Shown piece by piece: positions 53,254 through 62,548 of a stretch of DNA of 64,000 bases. Source of the stretch: JACVRW01 sp963846505 (lineage in GTDB: Bacteria; Actinomycetota; Thermoleophilia; Solirubrobacterales; Thermoleophilaceae). The position numbers and the translations under genes were made by a program. Each line of letters begins with the position of its first letter. The first letter of the stretch is position 1. The notes beneath the pieces were generated by a model that did not search any database, was not told the origin of the DNA, and saw only the letters and a program-made list of their open reading frames with translations. Location: contig CAWJWD010000007.1 in NCBI GenBank assembly GCA_963846505.1, positions 434,001 through 498,000 of the forward strand. The letters run 5' to 3'.

Positions 53254-54800
53254 GGCCCCAGCCGGGGACCGCCGCCGGCGAGCGCGCACTCGTGTTCGTC
53301 GGCTTCATGGGCGCCGGCAAGACCAGCGCGGCTCGCGCGATCGCGGCGGAGCTGGGCGCCGAGCCGGTCGACGCCGATCGCGAGCTCGAGCTCGAGCTGG
53401 GCGAGACGATCGAGGACTTCTTCGACCGTGAGGGCGAGGCCGCCTTCCGCGAGCGCGAGGAGGCGACGGTGCTGCGGCTGCTGGCGTCGCCACCGGGCCC
53501 GGTGCTCGCGCTCGGCGGCGGTGCGCTCGGGTCCGAGCGCGTGCGCGAGGCGCTGGGCGTGCACACGGTCGTGCACCTCGAGGTGACGCCCGAGGACGCC
53601 TGGCACCGCGCTTCCGGGCGCGGTCGACCGCTGGCACGCGACCGTGTCCGCTTCGAGCAGCTGCACGCCGACCGCGCCGCCGTCTACGCCGCCGCCGCGC
53701 ACGCGACGCTGCCACCGACCGGCCGCGAGGCGGTGCGGCACGCGCTGCCGGCGCTGCTCGCGCTCCGGGAGGCGCCGGAGGGCACGCGCATGGTCTGGGC
53801 GTCGTCGGCGTCCGGGGACTACCCGGTCTTCCTCGGGCGTGGACTGCTCGCGGCCGGCTTCCTGTTCCCGCGAGTCGGGCGCCCGTTCGTCGTCACCGAC
53901 GAGCACGTCGATCGACACCACCGCTGGGGAGGCGCGCAGCCGAGTGGGCGGCGCTTCCTGCTGTCTCCGGGCGAGCAGGACAAGACGTTGAGCAGCGCCG
54001 AGGAGGTGCTGCGCTGGCTGGCGCAGTCGGGCGCCGAGCGGGGGGACGTGGTCGTCGCCGTCGGCGGAGGCGTGGTGGGCGATCTGGCCGGCTTCTGCGC
54101 CGCGGTCTACCAACGCGGCATGCGCTGCGTGCAGGTGCCGACGACGCTCGTCGCCCAGGTCGACTCCGCCTACGGCGGCAAGACCGGCGTCGACCTGCCC
54201 GAGGGCAAGAACTACGCCGGCGCCTATCACCAGCCGGCCGCGGTGATCTGCGACCCGGCGGCGCTCGACACGCTCCCGGCGGAGGAGTCGGCCGCCGGCT
54301 ACGCCGAGGTGGTCAAGACCGCGCTGATCGCGGGCGGGCCGCTCTGGGCCCGGGTGCGCCAGGGCGGTGAGGTCGACGAGGAGGTCATCCTCGGCTGCGT
54401 GCGCACGAAGCTGGCGACGGTCGCCGAGGACGAGCGCGACGGCGGCCGACGCCAGGTGCTGAACCTCGGGCACACGATCGGGCACGCGATCGAGTCCGCC
54501 ACCGACTACGCCCGCTACCGCCACGGCGAGGCGGTCGCGATCGGCCTGCTGGCCGCGCTGCGGCTGTCCGAGCGCGACGCGCTGCGCGACGAGGTCGCCG
54601 AGCTGCTGGCCGCGCGGGGCCTGCCGCAGTCCTTCGCGGGCGCGAGCGTGGACGAGGTGCTGGCACTGATCGAGCGCGACAAGAAGCGTGTCGGCGGCAA
54701 GGTGCCCTTCGTGCTGGTGCAGGCGCCAGGCGACGTGACGCCGGGGCACGAGGTCGAGAGCGCGGCGCTGCGCGCCGCGGTGGAGGAGGTGGCCGGATGA
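53241..54800 (+). CDS. aroKB: Bifunctional shikimate kinase / 3-dehydroquinate synthase
   Basis: A 519 aa fusion. Residues 15-175: shikimate kinase with Walker A GFMGAGKTS, DADRELE (shikimate-binding Asp), FREREE, LALGGGAL, and lid GRGRPLARDRVRF. Residues 180-519: DHQ synthase with SPGEQDKTLSS, VVAVGGGVVGDLAGFCAAVYQRG, PTTLVAQVDSAYGGKTGVDL, NYAGAYHQPAAV, GYAEVVKTALI (metal-binding Glu), LNLGHTIGHAIE (His) and RHGEAVAIGL (His). All key residues are there. AroKB fusions are known in a few lineages (for example Thermotoga). GTG 53241 overlaps aroC; the end overlaps aroQ by 4 nt. Confidence 0.95.
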   Translation: MEALGPQPGTAAGERALVFVGFMGAGKTSAARAIAAELGAEPVDADRELELELGETIEDFFDREGEAAFREREEATVLRLLASPPGPVLALGGGALGSERVREALGVHTVVHLEVTPEDAWHRASGRGRPLARDRVRFEQLHADRAAVYAAAAHATLPPTGREAVRHALPALLALREAPEGTRMVWASSASGDYPVFLGRGLLAAGFLFPRVGRPFVVTDEHVDRHHRWGGAQPSGRRFLLSPGEQDKTLSSAEEVLRWLAQSGAERGDVVVAVGGGVVGDLAGFCAAVYQRGMRCVQVPTTLVAQVDSAYGGKTGVDLPEGKNYAGAYHQPAAVICDPAALDTLPAEESAAGYAEVVKTALIAGGPLWARVRQGGEVDEEVILGCVRTKLATVAEDERDGGRRQVLNLGHTIGHAIESATDYARYRHGEAVAIGLLAALRLSERDALRDEVAELLAARGLPQSFAGASVDEVLALIERDKKRVGGKVPFVLVQAPGDVTPGHEVESAALRAAVEEVAG

Positions 54801-55241
54801 GGAAGGTTCGCGTCGAGGTGCTGCACGGCGTCAACTTCGACCTGCTCGAGAAGCGCGACGCGGCGATCTACGGCGGCGGTTCCCTGCGGGAGCTGGAGGC
54901 AGACGATCCAGGGCTTCGGGCGCGAGTTCGAGCTGGATCTGAGCTTCACGCAGACCAACCACGAGGGCGCCTACTGCGAGGCGCTGCATCGGGCGATGGA
55001 CCTCGCCGACGGGCTGGTGCTCAACCCCGGCGCCTGGACCCACTACTCGTACGCGATCCGCGACGCGATCGAGCTCACGCGGCTGCCGGCGGTCGAGGTG
55101 CACATCTCGAACATCGAGGGCCGGGAGGAGTGGCGGCGCAGCTCGGTGATCCGCGACGTCTGCATCGGTCACGTCCAGGGCAAGGGCGTCGACGGCTACC
55201 GTGAGGCGCTGGCGATGCTGAAGGAGCGGATGAGCGAATGA
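54797..55241 (+). CDS. aroQ: 3-dehydroquinate dehydratase, type II (frameshift near 54904)
   Basis: Type II dehydroquinase, divergent form: VEVLHGVNFDLLEKRDAAIYGGGSLRELE contains the active-site Tyr (IYG). Near 54904 one extra base shifts the frame, and the rest gives IQGFGREFELDLSFTQTNHEGAYCEALHRA, LVLNPGAWTHYSYAIRDAIEL, EVHISNIEGREEWRRSSVI (catalytic His in EVH) and VCIGHVQGKGVDGYREAL. Restored length is about 148 aa, normal. As an essential biosynthetic gene in an intact operon, the frameshift is most likely a sequence error. Overlaps its neighbours by 4 nt. Confidence 0.88.
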
Positions 55242-56317
55242 GCGTGAGCGTGGAGAGCCGCAGCGACCGACTGGCGGCGCTCCTGGCCGAGCGCGAGCTG
55301 GACTCGCTGCTGGTCACCGACCTGATCAACGTGCGCTACCTGACCGGTTTCACCGGCACCAACGGCGCGTGCGTGGTGACCGCCGACGAGCGGCTGTTCC
55401 TGACGGACTTCCGCTACGTCGAACAGGCAGCCGAGCAGGTGCGCGGCTACGAGACCGTGCAGGTCGGCGCCGACATGGCCGGCGAGCTGGCGGGCCGGCT
55501 GCGCGGACGCGCGGGCTTCGAGGACGAGCACGTCAGCGTGCGCACGCCACGGGAAGCTCGACCGAGCAAGCTCTCGGCCGGCGCCGAGCTGGTCGCCGCG
55601 GGCGGGCTCGTCGAGCAGCTGCGGCTGGTCAAGGACGCCGGCGAGGTGGAGGCGATGCGCGCCGCCGCCGCGATCGCCGACGAGGTCTACGAGCACCTGC
55701 GCGAGCACGGCCTGGTCGGGCGCAGCGAGCGCGACGTGGCACGCGAGATCGAGGCGCAGATGCAGGCGCGTGGGGCGGAGGGCACCTCGTTCCCGTCGAT
55801 CGTCGCCTCCGGGGCGCACGGCGCGCTGCCGCACGCCGAGCCGCGCGACGGTCGAGATCCCGGCGGACACGCTCGTGGTGATCGACATGGGCGCGCACGT
55901 GGACGGCTACTGCTCGGACTGCACGCGCACGTTCGCCACCGGTCCGGTCGACGACGAGTCGCGCGCGATCTACGACCTCGTGCTGGACGCGCAGCAGCAG
56001 GCGCTCGCGGCCGTGCGGCCCGGCATCGGCTGTCGCGAGCTCGACGGCGTGGCGCGCACGGTGATCGAGGCGGCCGGCCACGGCGACCAGTTCGGTCACG
56101 GCCTCGGCCACGGTGTCGGACTCGACATCCACGAGGGGCCGCGCGTGTCCAAGAGCGCGCCCGACGGCGAGCTCGCGGCCGGCTACGCCGTCACGATCGA
56201 GCCGGGCGTGTACGTGCCGGGCAAGGTGGGCGTGCGCATCGAGGATCTCGTGATCGTCGGCGAGCAGGGAACGACGTGCTGACGAGCTTCCCCAAGGAGC
56301 TCGTGGTCGCGGCTTGA
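55238..56317 (+). CDS. pepP: Xaa-Pro peptidase, M24 family (frameshifts near 55853 and 56271)
   Basis: Creatinase-like N-terminal domain (LTGFTGTNGACVVTADERLFLTDFRYVEQA) and pita-bread C-terminal domain. Metal ligands after the first frame change are in VVIDMGAHVDGYCSDCTRTFA (two Asp), GHGLGHGVGLDIHE (His), VTIEPGVYVPG (Glu) and GVRIEDLVIV (Glu). A missing base near 56271 cuts off the natural end NDVLTSFPKELVVAA, which is found in the neighbouring frame. Restored length about 359 aa. It lies at the position of pepQ in other actinobacterial aro loci, but efp and nusB do not follow here. Confidence 0.87.
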   Translation: MSVSVESRSDRLAALLAERELDSLLVTDLINVRYLTGFTGTNGACVVTADERLFLTDFRYVEQAAEQVRGYETVQVGADMAGELAGRLRGRAGFEDEHVSVRTPREARPSKLSAGAELVAAGGLVEQLRLVKDAGEVEAMRAAAAIADEVYEHLREHGLVGRSERDVAREIEAQMQARGAEGTSFPSIVASGAHGALPHAEPRDGRDPGGHARGDRHGRARGRLLLGLHAHVRHRSGRRRVARDLRPRAGRAAAGARGRAARHRLSRARRRGAHGDRGGRPRRPVRSRPRPRCRTRHPRGAARVQERARRRARGRLRRHDRAGRVRAGQGGRAHRGSRDRRRAGNDVLTSFPKELVVAA

Positions 56318-57080
56318 TCGCGCTCGCCGCGGTCGCCGCGCTCGTCGGAGCGGCGGTCCAATCGGCGACCGGCTTCGGCTTCGCGCTGCTGCTGTGCCCG
56401 GCGCTGTTCGCCGTCGTCGACCCGTACGAGGCCGTCACCGCCCTGCTCGCGCTCGGTCTGCCCTCAACCTGCTAGTGCTCGCCGACGGCGGTGTCGGCCC
56501 GGCGCAGGGCCGCGCACTGAGCGCCGATGCTGCTGGCCGCGCTGCCGGGGCTGCTGCTCGGCGCCGGCCTGCTCGCATGGCTGTCGAAGCCGGTGCTGCA
56601 GGTGGCCGTCGGCGCCGCTGTGATCCTCGCTGCGGCAGTCCAGTGGCAGGCGCGCACCCGTGCTCCGAAGCAGGCCGCTTCGAAGGAGGCTGCTCCGAGG
56701 CAGGCAGGCGGCGCCGCGTCCGCCGCCCTCGATCGGCTTCACCAGCGGCGCGCTGACGACCTCGGTCAGCATCAGCGGTCCGCCGATCGTGCTCTGGCTC
56801 GAGGCGCGCGGGCTGGGGCCGGCGGAGATCCGCGCCTCGCTGGCGGTCGCCTTCCTCTGCCTCAACCTCGCCGGCGGCGTCGTGGTGCTCGCCACCGGGG
56901 GCGCTGGCGCGATCGAGGCCGGCGTTGCTCCTGCCGCTGCTGGCGCTCGTGCTGGCCGGCCACGTGCTCGGTGCCGCGGCGTTCCGACGCCTCGACCAGC
57001 GTGCGTTCTCGCGCATGGCGCTCGCGCTCGTCGCACTGGCCGGGGCGGCCAGCGTCCTGGCCGGTGCGTTGGCCGCCTAG
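56314..57080 (+). pseudogene. TauE/SafE (TSUP) membrane permease, broken by about four frame changes
   Basis: TTG 56314 overlaps the pepP stop. Reading across frames gives a TauE/SafE sulfite exporter-like protein: IALAAVAALVGAAVQSATGFGFALLLCPALFAVVDPYEAVTALLALGL (repeat 1), then LLAALPGLLLGAGLLAWLSKPVLQVAVGAAVILAA, IGFTSGALTTSVSISGPPIVLWLEARGLGPAEIRASLAVAFLCLNLAGG (repeat 2), and LLLPLLALVLAGHVLGAAAFRRLDQRAFSRMALALVALAGAASVLAGALAA. Frame changes fall near 56462 (one base missing), 56520, 56713 and 56924 (one base extra each). Either a decaying gene or poor sequence; family call is secure. Confidence 0.75.
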
Positions 57081-57182
57081 GCGGAGACAGGCATAGACCA
57101 GCCGGGACCCGGGTATGGCGGGCCGCAGAGGGATCGGTGAGGGCGTCTTCACCGGCCAGCACCCACGAGGAAGGAAGACTCG

Positions 57183-59617
57183 ATGCGACCATCGCTCGCA
57201 CGCGGGCTGTTCGGGGCCGCCGCGGCGGCAGCTGCGCTCGCTGCCGCAGCCGCCCCCGCCGGGGCCGCGACCACCCGCACCGTCAGCGCCGCCCAAGCCG
57301 CTGCCAGCGCCTGCCCGACGTCGCTCGGCGGCGCCGGCAAGGCACGCGACAGCTACCGCGTCACGGCTCCCTACAAGGCGCTGGTGCGCGTCGCGTTGAA
57401 CGCGTCGAGCGGTGACTGGGACCTCGGCGTCTTCGGCGCCAAGCAGCGTCGCGTGGCCGGCTCGGCCGCCTTCGGCGCCACGGAGGTCGCGGAGGGCTTC
57501 GCCCGCAAGGGCGAGCGCCTGACCGTGCAGGCCTGCCGCATGAACGGCGACAGCGCCAGCGCGCGCACGCGCGTCAGCTTCATGCGCGTCAAGGAGAGCA
57601 AGCAGAAGGTGCAGGTCGTCGAGGTGCGCACCGCCAATCGCAAGGCGAAGGCGCGGCTGCAGGGCTCGGCCTCGACCTCACCGAGCATGGCGATGCGAAC
57701 TCGATCGAGGTGCTGCTGCACGGCAAGGCCGACGTGCGCACGCTGCGCAAGGCCGGCTTCCGCTACACGGTCGAGATCGCCGACCTCGCCAAGCGCACGC
57801 GCGCCAACCAGCGCAAGGACGTGCGCTACGCGCGCAGCTCGGCCACCAGCGGCCTGCCCAGCGGCAGCACGGAGTACCGCCATCTGGCCGACGTCCAGCT
57901 CGAGCTCAAGCAGCTGGCGATGCGCTACCCGAGCCTCGTCAAGCCGATCACGCTGCCGCACAAGACGATCGAGGGCCGCGACGTGACCGGCATCGAGATC
58001 ACGACCAACCCCTACGACACCCAGGACGGCAAGCCGGTCTTCCTCAACATGGGCACCCATCACGCCCGCGAGTGGCCGTCGGCCGAGCACGCGCTCGAGT
58101 GGGCCTACGACCTGCTGACCAACTACGGCAGGAAGCCGCAGCGTGCGCAAGCTCGTGCAGCGCACGCGCAACATCGTCATCCCGGTCGTCAACCCGGACG
58201 GCTTCAACATCTCGCGCGAGGCCGCGCCGCTGGGCGACTTCTCGCTCTTCGACTACGAGATGAAGCGCAAGAACTGCAAGCAGTCGGTCAACACGCCCGA
58301 GGAGTATCGGGGCGGCACCTGCAACGACAACCCGGCCGGGCGGCTGCGCGGCACCGACCTCAACCGCAACTACGGCGGCCTCTGGGGCGGCGGCGGCGCG
58401 AGCGTCAACTGGTCCGACGACACCTACCGCGGCGACGGCCCGTTCTCCGAGCCCGAGACGCAGAACATCCACGAGCTGATCCAGTCGCGTCAGGTCACCA
58501 ACCTGATCACCAACCACACCTACTCGAACCTCGTGCTGCGCCCGCCCGGGCATCGCCGACATGGGCTTCCCGCTCGAGGAGCCGATCGCCAAGGAGCTCG
58601 GCGCGCGCATGACCGCCCACAACGGCTACGCCAACAACCCGAGCTTCGGCCTCTACGACACCACCGGCGCGACCGAGGACTGGTCGTTCTGGACGGCCGG
58701 CGGCTTCGGCTACACGTTCGAGATCGGGCCCGACGAGTTCCACCCGCCGTATGAGACGGGCGTGGTGGACGAGTACCTCGGCCGCGGCGACGCCGCGGGC
58801 GCCGGCAAGGGCGGCAACGAGGCCGCCTACTACGAGATGCTGAAGGCCACCGCCGACACGTCGCTGCACGGCGTGCTCAGCGGCCGCGCGCCTGCGGGCT
58901 ATCGCCTGCAGATCCGCAAGGACTTCCTCACCTCGACCTCGCCGGTCTGGAACAACGACTTCGGGACCGACATCGGCGACCCGATCCAGTTCCCGGACCA
59001 TCCTCGTCTCCGATCTGCGCGGGACGGGCGGGAACTTCAAGTGGCACGTGAACCCGTCCACCCGGCCGATCGTGGCCGGTCGCGACGGGCGCGACCCGAC
59101 CGGGCCGCCGCAGGCGGCGATCGGCTTCGACAACCCGGAGGGCATCCCGGCCGAGAACGTCGACTACCCGGCCGAGCCGTTCGAGTCGATCCCGTTCACG
59201 GTCCAAGGGCCCGACGACGGCATCGACAACGGCCGCTTCACGGTCCACGTCGAGTGGTCGAACCCGGAGACCGACTGGGACGTCTACGTGGTCGACGCCG
59301 ACACGGGCGAGATCGTGACCCAGTCCGCCTCGTTCGGCGACACCAACGAGGACGCGTCGCTGTTCGACCCGCCGCCGGGCGACTACGTCGCGCACATCGT
59401 CAACTACGACCAGGTCCAGGATCCGCCCGACGACTGGACCAACGGCAGCGTGACCTTCGAGTCGCCGCGGCCGCGGGTGGTCAACCCGGACAAGGAGGCT
59501 TGGACGCTGACCTGCTTCGACAAGCAGGGCAAGGCCGTGAGCAGCCGGGACGTGGTCGTCGATCGCGGCCAGAAGGTCCAGCTCGGCAACGCCTGTCGCA
59601 AGCCGAAGCAGCAGTAG
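57183..59617 (+). pseudogene. Secreted M14 zinc carboxypeptidase, broken by about four frame changes
   Basis: Signal peptide (GLFGAAAAAAALAAAAAPAGA), an N-terminal beta domain (YRVTAPYKALVRVALNASSGDWDLGVFG), then an M14 domain: THHAREWPSAEHALEWAYDLL (zinc HxxE), VVNPDGFN, GTDLNRNYGGLWGG (substrate-binding Arg), NLITNHTYSNLVLRPPG (zinc His), GLYDTTGATEDWSFW, and GYTFEIGPDEFHP (catalytic Glu). A C-terminal beta-sandwich of PPC type follows (FTVHVEWSNPETDWDVYVVDADTGEI ... GDYVAHIVNYDQ). Frame changes near 57661 (base missing), 58136, 58550 and 59001 (base extra). All catalytic residues survive when read across, so the intact protein of about 810 aa would be active. Confidence 0.83.
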
Positions 59618-59632
59618 GCCGAGAGAGCAAGG

Positions 59633-59659
59633 GGCCGGACCGTGCGGGACGGTCCGGCC
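59633..59659. terminator. Bidirectional terminator between M14 peptidase and GGDEF/HD-GYP genes
   Basis: GGCCGGACCGT-GCGGG-ACGGTCCGGCC is a perfect 11 bp stem in the 46 nt convergent gap, followed on the plus strand by TCTGTT. Confidence 0.82.
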
Positions 59660-59663
59660 TCTG

Positions 59664-61211
59664 TTATGCCGCGGTCATGTCCTGCGCGGCGGTCTCGCGT
59701 GCGAGCGCCGCCAGCAGGGCACTGACCACGCGCGGGTCGAACTGCTCGCCCGCACAGCGCAGCAGCTCCGAGCGGGCGCCGTGCAGGCCGAGCGCCGAGC
59801 GGTAGGGCCGGTCGGCGGTCATGGCCTCGAAGGCGTCCCCGACGGCGAGGATCTTCGCCTCCAGCGGGATCTGCTCGTCGCCGAGTCCCTGCGGGTAGCC
59901 CTTGCCGTCCGGTCGCTCCTGGTGCGTCAGCACCCAGTGGCGCAGGTCCTCGAAGCCGGGCGCCGACAGCAGCTGGGCGCCGATCTCCGGGTGGGTGGCG
60001 ACCTTCTGGCGCTCGACGTCGGTGAGGCGGCTGGGCTTGGTCAGCAGCGCGTCGGGCACGCCGACCTTCCCGATGTCGTGCAGCACGCCAGCCAAGCGCA
60101 CGCGCTCGATGTGCGCGGGGGCGAGGCCGAGCTCGGCGGCCATCAGCTCGCAGAGGTGTCCGACGGTGTGCGAGTGGCGCGTGGTGCCGGTGTCGCGCAT
60201 GTCGAGCGCCTCGGCCAGCGACAGCAGCGTCGCGAGCTGCATGTCGCCCTCCAGCGCACCTTGGCGCACGGGCGCGAAGGCCGACGCGACGCCGGGGTTG
60301 AAGATTACCGAGCGGTTGCGTCCGAGCGCCTTGGCGGAGTAGAGCGCTTGGTCTGCGGCCTCCAGCAGCATCCCGGTCTCGCGGCCGTGCTCGGGGTAGG
60401 CGGCGATCCCGAAGCTGAGCGTGAGCGGCATGCGCTCGCCGGCGAGGCGCCGCTCGACCTCGGCGCGCAGACGCTCGGTGACCATGTACGCCTCGTGACG
60501 ATCGGTGTCGGGCATCACCAGCGTGAACTCCTCGCCGCCGGTGCGGGCGACGGCGTCCACGCGACGCTTGCGGTCGTTGAGGATCGAGCCGACGAGCATC
60601 AGCGCCTCGTCGCCGGCTCTGTGGCCGAGCGTGTCGTTGATGCGCTTGAAGTGGTCGAGGTCGCCGATCACGACCGTCAGCGAGCGATCGTGGCGGCGGG
60701 CGCGCTCGACCTCGAGGGCGATCCGCTGCTCGAGGCCGCGGCGGTTCTCGAGGCCGGTGAGCGGGTCGGTGTGGGCCGCGTCGGCGAGACTGCGCAGCAT
60801 GCCGGTGACCGTCTCGCGCACGAGGCCGAGCACGACGGCTGCGATCGCAGCCGTGCCGACGATCAGCAGCCAGGGCAGCGCCGACTCGTTCAGCGTCTCG
60901 GTTCTCAGCGCCAGCACGCCGGCGTAGGCGGCGGCGATCCAGGCCAGCTGCAACGCCATCTGGCGTCGGCTGAGGAAGAAGGCGCAGTAGAGCGCGACCC
61001 AGATGTAGAGCACCTGGGTGCTGCGCCCGGTGAAGCCCGCCGAGTAGACGCCCGCGGAGATCACGGCCGTGGTGAGGGCCGGCAGCGCGATCAGCACCCA
61101 GGGGCGGGTGCGGCGGCGGGCGACCGCGAGCAGCAGCGCAGCCACACGCGCGTCTGCGCGCGACGTGGGCTCTATGTCTGCCGGGAGGCGCGGCAGTCCT
61201 GGGCGCGTCAC
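59664..61211 (-). CDS. GGDEF + HD-GYP hybrid protein with membrane sensor
   Basis: A 515 aa protein: about five membrane helices (RPWVLIALPALTTAVISAGVYSAGF, VLYIWVALYCAFFLS, LAWIAAAYAGVLAL, LPWLLIVGTAAIAAVVLGLV), a GGDEF domain with active-site GGEEF (about residue 226) and I-site RxxD (RRVD) five residues before, and an HD-GYP domain with HSHTVGHLCELM, HDIGKVGVP (about 377), KVATHPEIGAQLL, HQERPDGKGYP (about 437) and VGDAFEAMTADRPYR. Both synthesis and hydrolysis of c-di-GMP are thus possible in one chain. GTG 61211 lies 7 nt after a partial sigma-28-type -10 box. It is divergent from imuB. Confidence 0.9.
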   Translation of the reverse strand: MTRPGLPRLPADIEPTSRADARVAALLLAVARRRTRPWVLIALPALTTAVISAGVYSAGFTGRSTQVLYIWVALYCAFFLSRRQMALQLAWIAAAYAGVLALRTETLNESALPWLLIVGTAAIAAVVLGLVRETVTGMLRSLADAAHTDPLTGLENRRGLEQRIALEVERARRHDRSLTVVIGDLDHFKRINDTLGHRAGDEALMLVGSILNDRKRRVDAVARTGGEEFTLVMPDTDRHEAYMVTERLRAEVERRLAGERMPLTLSFGIAAYPEHGRETGMLLEAADQALYSAKALGRNRSVIFNPGVASAFAPVRQGALEGDMQLATLLSLAEALDMRDTGTTRHSHTVGHLCELMAAELGLAPAHIERVRLAGVLHDIGKVGVPDALLTKPSRLTDVERQKVATHPEIGAQLLSAPGFEDLRHWVLTHQERPDGKGYPQGLGDEQIPLEAKILAVGDAFEAMTADRPYRSALGLHGARSELLRCAGEQFDPRVVSALLAALARETAAQDMTAA

Positions 61212-61218
61212 CCTTTGG

Positions 61219-61246
61219 GCATCGGACGCCCGGAAGGGGACTGTTA
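61219..61246 (-). promoter_or_regulatory. Partial sigma-28-type promoter of the GGDEF/HD-GYP gene
   Basis: On the minus strand TAAC-N16-TCCGATGC ends 7 nt before GTG 61211. Three of four -35 positions and five of eight -10 positions match; the distance to the start codon is the same as in the GAF and GGDEF-EAL genes. Confidence 0.35.
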
Positions 61247-61329
61247 GCCCCCGTTCGTGGCCTGGACGCTTGCACCGTGCGCTGCATGCCTTGCACGCAG
61301 ATGTGCGGTGGAGGGTGTTGTACCCAATG

Positions 61330-61343
61330 CGAACATGTGTTCG
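61330..61343 (+). promoter_or_regulatory. LexA binding site (SOS box) of imuB
   Basis: CGAAC-ATGT-GTTCG is a perfect palindrome matching the actinobacterial/Gram-positive LexA box (CGAAC-N4-GTTCG). It ends 5 nt before the imuB ATG, where LexA would block transcription start. Confidence 0.88.
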
Positions 61344-61348
61344 TGTCA

Positions 61349-62548
61349 ATGGTCGTGTGTGCCCTCTATCCGCGCTTCGAGCTGCTGGCGGCTCTGGCGG
61401 ACCGGCGCGCGCTGCTCGCGGAGCCGGTCGCGCTGGCGCCGGAAGCCGGTCGCGAGCAGAACGTGGGGGAGGTCTCCGCGCCGGCCGAGGCGTTCGGCGT
61501 GGTGCGCGGCATGCGTCTCGGCGAGGCGCTCTCGCGCTGTCCCGAGCTGCGCCTGGTCCCGCCGGATCCCGAGGGCGTGCGCTCGCTGTGGAACGTCGTG
61601 TTGGACCGTCTCGAGACGATCGGCGCCGCGGTCGAGTCCGACCTCGCCGGCGCCGCCTGCTTCGAGGCCGGCGGGCTCCATCGGCTGCACGGCGGCCTCG
61701 AGGGCGTGCTCGCCGCCACCCGCCGCGCGCTCGGCTCCGGTGCCCGCCTCGGCGTCGCTCCCAGCCGCTTTGCCGCCCACGCCGCCGCCCGGCAGGCCCG
61801 GCCTCGGAGGAAGCCGATCCGCGTGGTGCGGGAGGAGGACGTGCGCTCCTTCCTCGCGCCGCTGCCCGTCGCGCTGCTGCGCACGCGTCCCGAGCTGCTG
61901 GCGCTGCCGGACGTCTTCGAGCGGTTGGGCATCCGCACGCTCGGGGAGCTGGCGGCGCTGCCGGCACGGGCGCTGTCGGAGCGCTTCGGCCACCCCGGCC
62001 TGCTGGCGCTCGACCTCGCCGGCGGGCGCGACACGCCGCTCGAGCCGCGGCGCCCGACGGAGCCGGTGAGCGAGCGGCTGGAGCTGCCGGAGGCCGCCTC
62101 GGGCCAGCAGCTCGAGCGGGCGCTCGAGCTGCTGCTGGGGCGTGTGCTGGCGCGGCGCGAGCGGCGCGGGCGCGGGTTGCGGGCGCTGGCCGTCTCGGCT
62201 CGCTTCGTCGCCGGCGGTACCTGGCGCACGAGCGTCACGCTGCGCCACGCCAGCGCGGATCCGGCACGCATCAAGCTCGCCCTCGGTCAGCGTCTGGCCG
62301 AGCTGCCCGCGCCGGCCGAGTCGCTGGGACTCGAGGTGGAGGCCTTCGGCCCGCCTGCCCACGACCAGGGGCGGCTGCTCGAGGAGCAGGGTGCGGTTCG
62401 CCGCGCTCGTCTCGGCGAGGCCGTGCGCCAGGCGCGCCAGGCGGCCGGCTCGGAGGCCGCCATGCGCGTGCTCGAGGTCGATCCCGAGTCGCGCGTCCCG
62501 GAGCGGCGGGCGATGCTGGCGCCCTTCCCCGAACCGCCGGCGCGGTGA
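61349..62548 (+). CDS. imuB: ImuB-like Y-family DNA polymerase homologue
   Basis: A 399 aa Y-family protein of the non-catalytic ImuB type. The palm start reads VVCALYPRFELLAALADRRALL, where active polymerases have a catalytic Asp (DxDxFFA), and the SxDE motif is replaced (ESDLAGAACFEAGGLHRLHGG). Thumb/finger HhH region: LPDVFERLGIRTLGELAALPARALSERFG, then the little finger (ERALELLLGRVLARRERRGRGLRALAVSARF). ImuB recruits DnaE2 to the sliding clamp in mutagenic SOS repair. ATG 61349 lies just after a perfect LexA box. ImuA and DnaE2 are not in the window. Confidence 0.87.
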   Translation: MVVCALYPRFELLAALADRRALLAEPVALAPEAGREQNVGEVSAPAEAFGVVRGMRLGEALSRCPELRLVPPDPEGVRSLWNVVLDRLETIGAAVESDLAGAACFEAGGLHRLHGGLEGVLAATRRALGSGARLGVAPSRFAAHAAARQARPRRKPIRVVREEDVRSFLAPLPVALLRTRPELLALPDVFERLGIRTLGELAALPARALSERFGHPGLLALDLAGGRDTPLEPRRPTEPVSERLELPEAASGQQLERALELLLGRVLARRERRGRGLRALAVSARFVAGGTWRTSVTLRHASADPARIKLALGQRLAELPAPAESLGLEVEAFGPPAHDQGRLLEEQGAVRRARLGEAVRQARQAAGSEAAMRVLEVDPESRVPERRAMLAPFPEPPAR

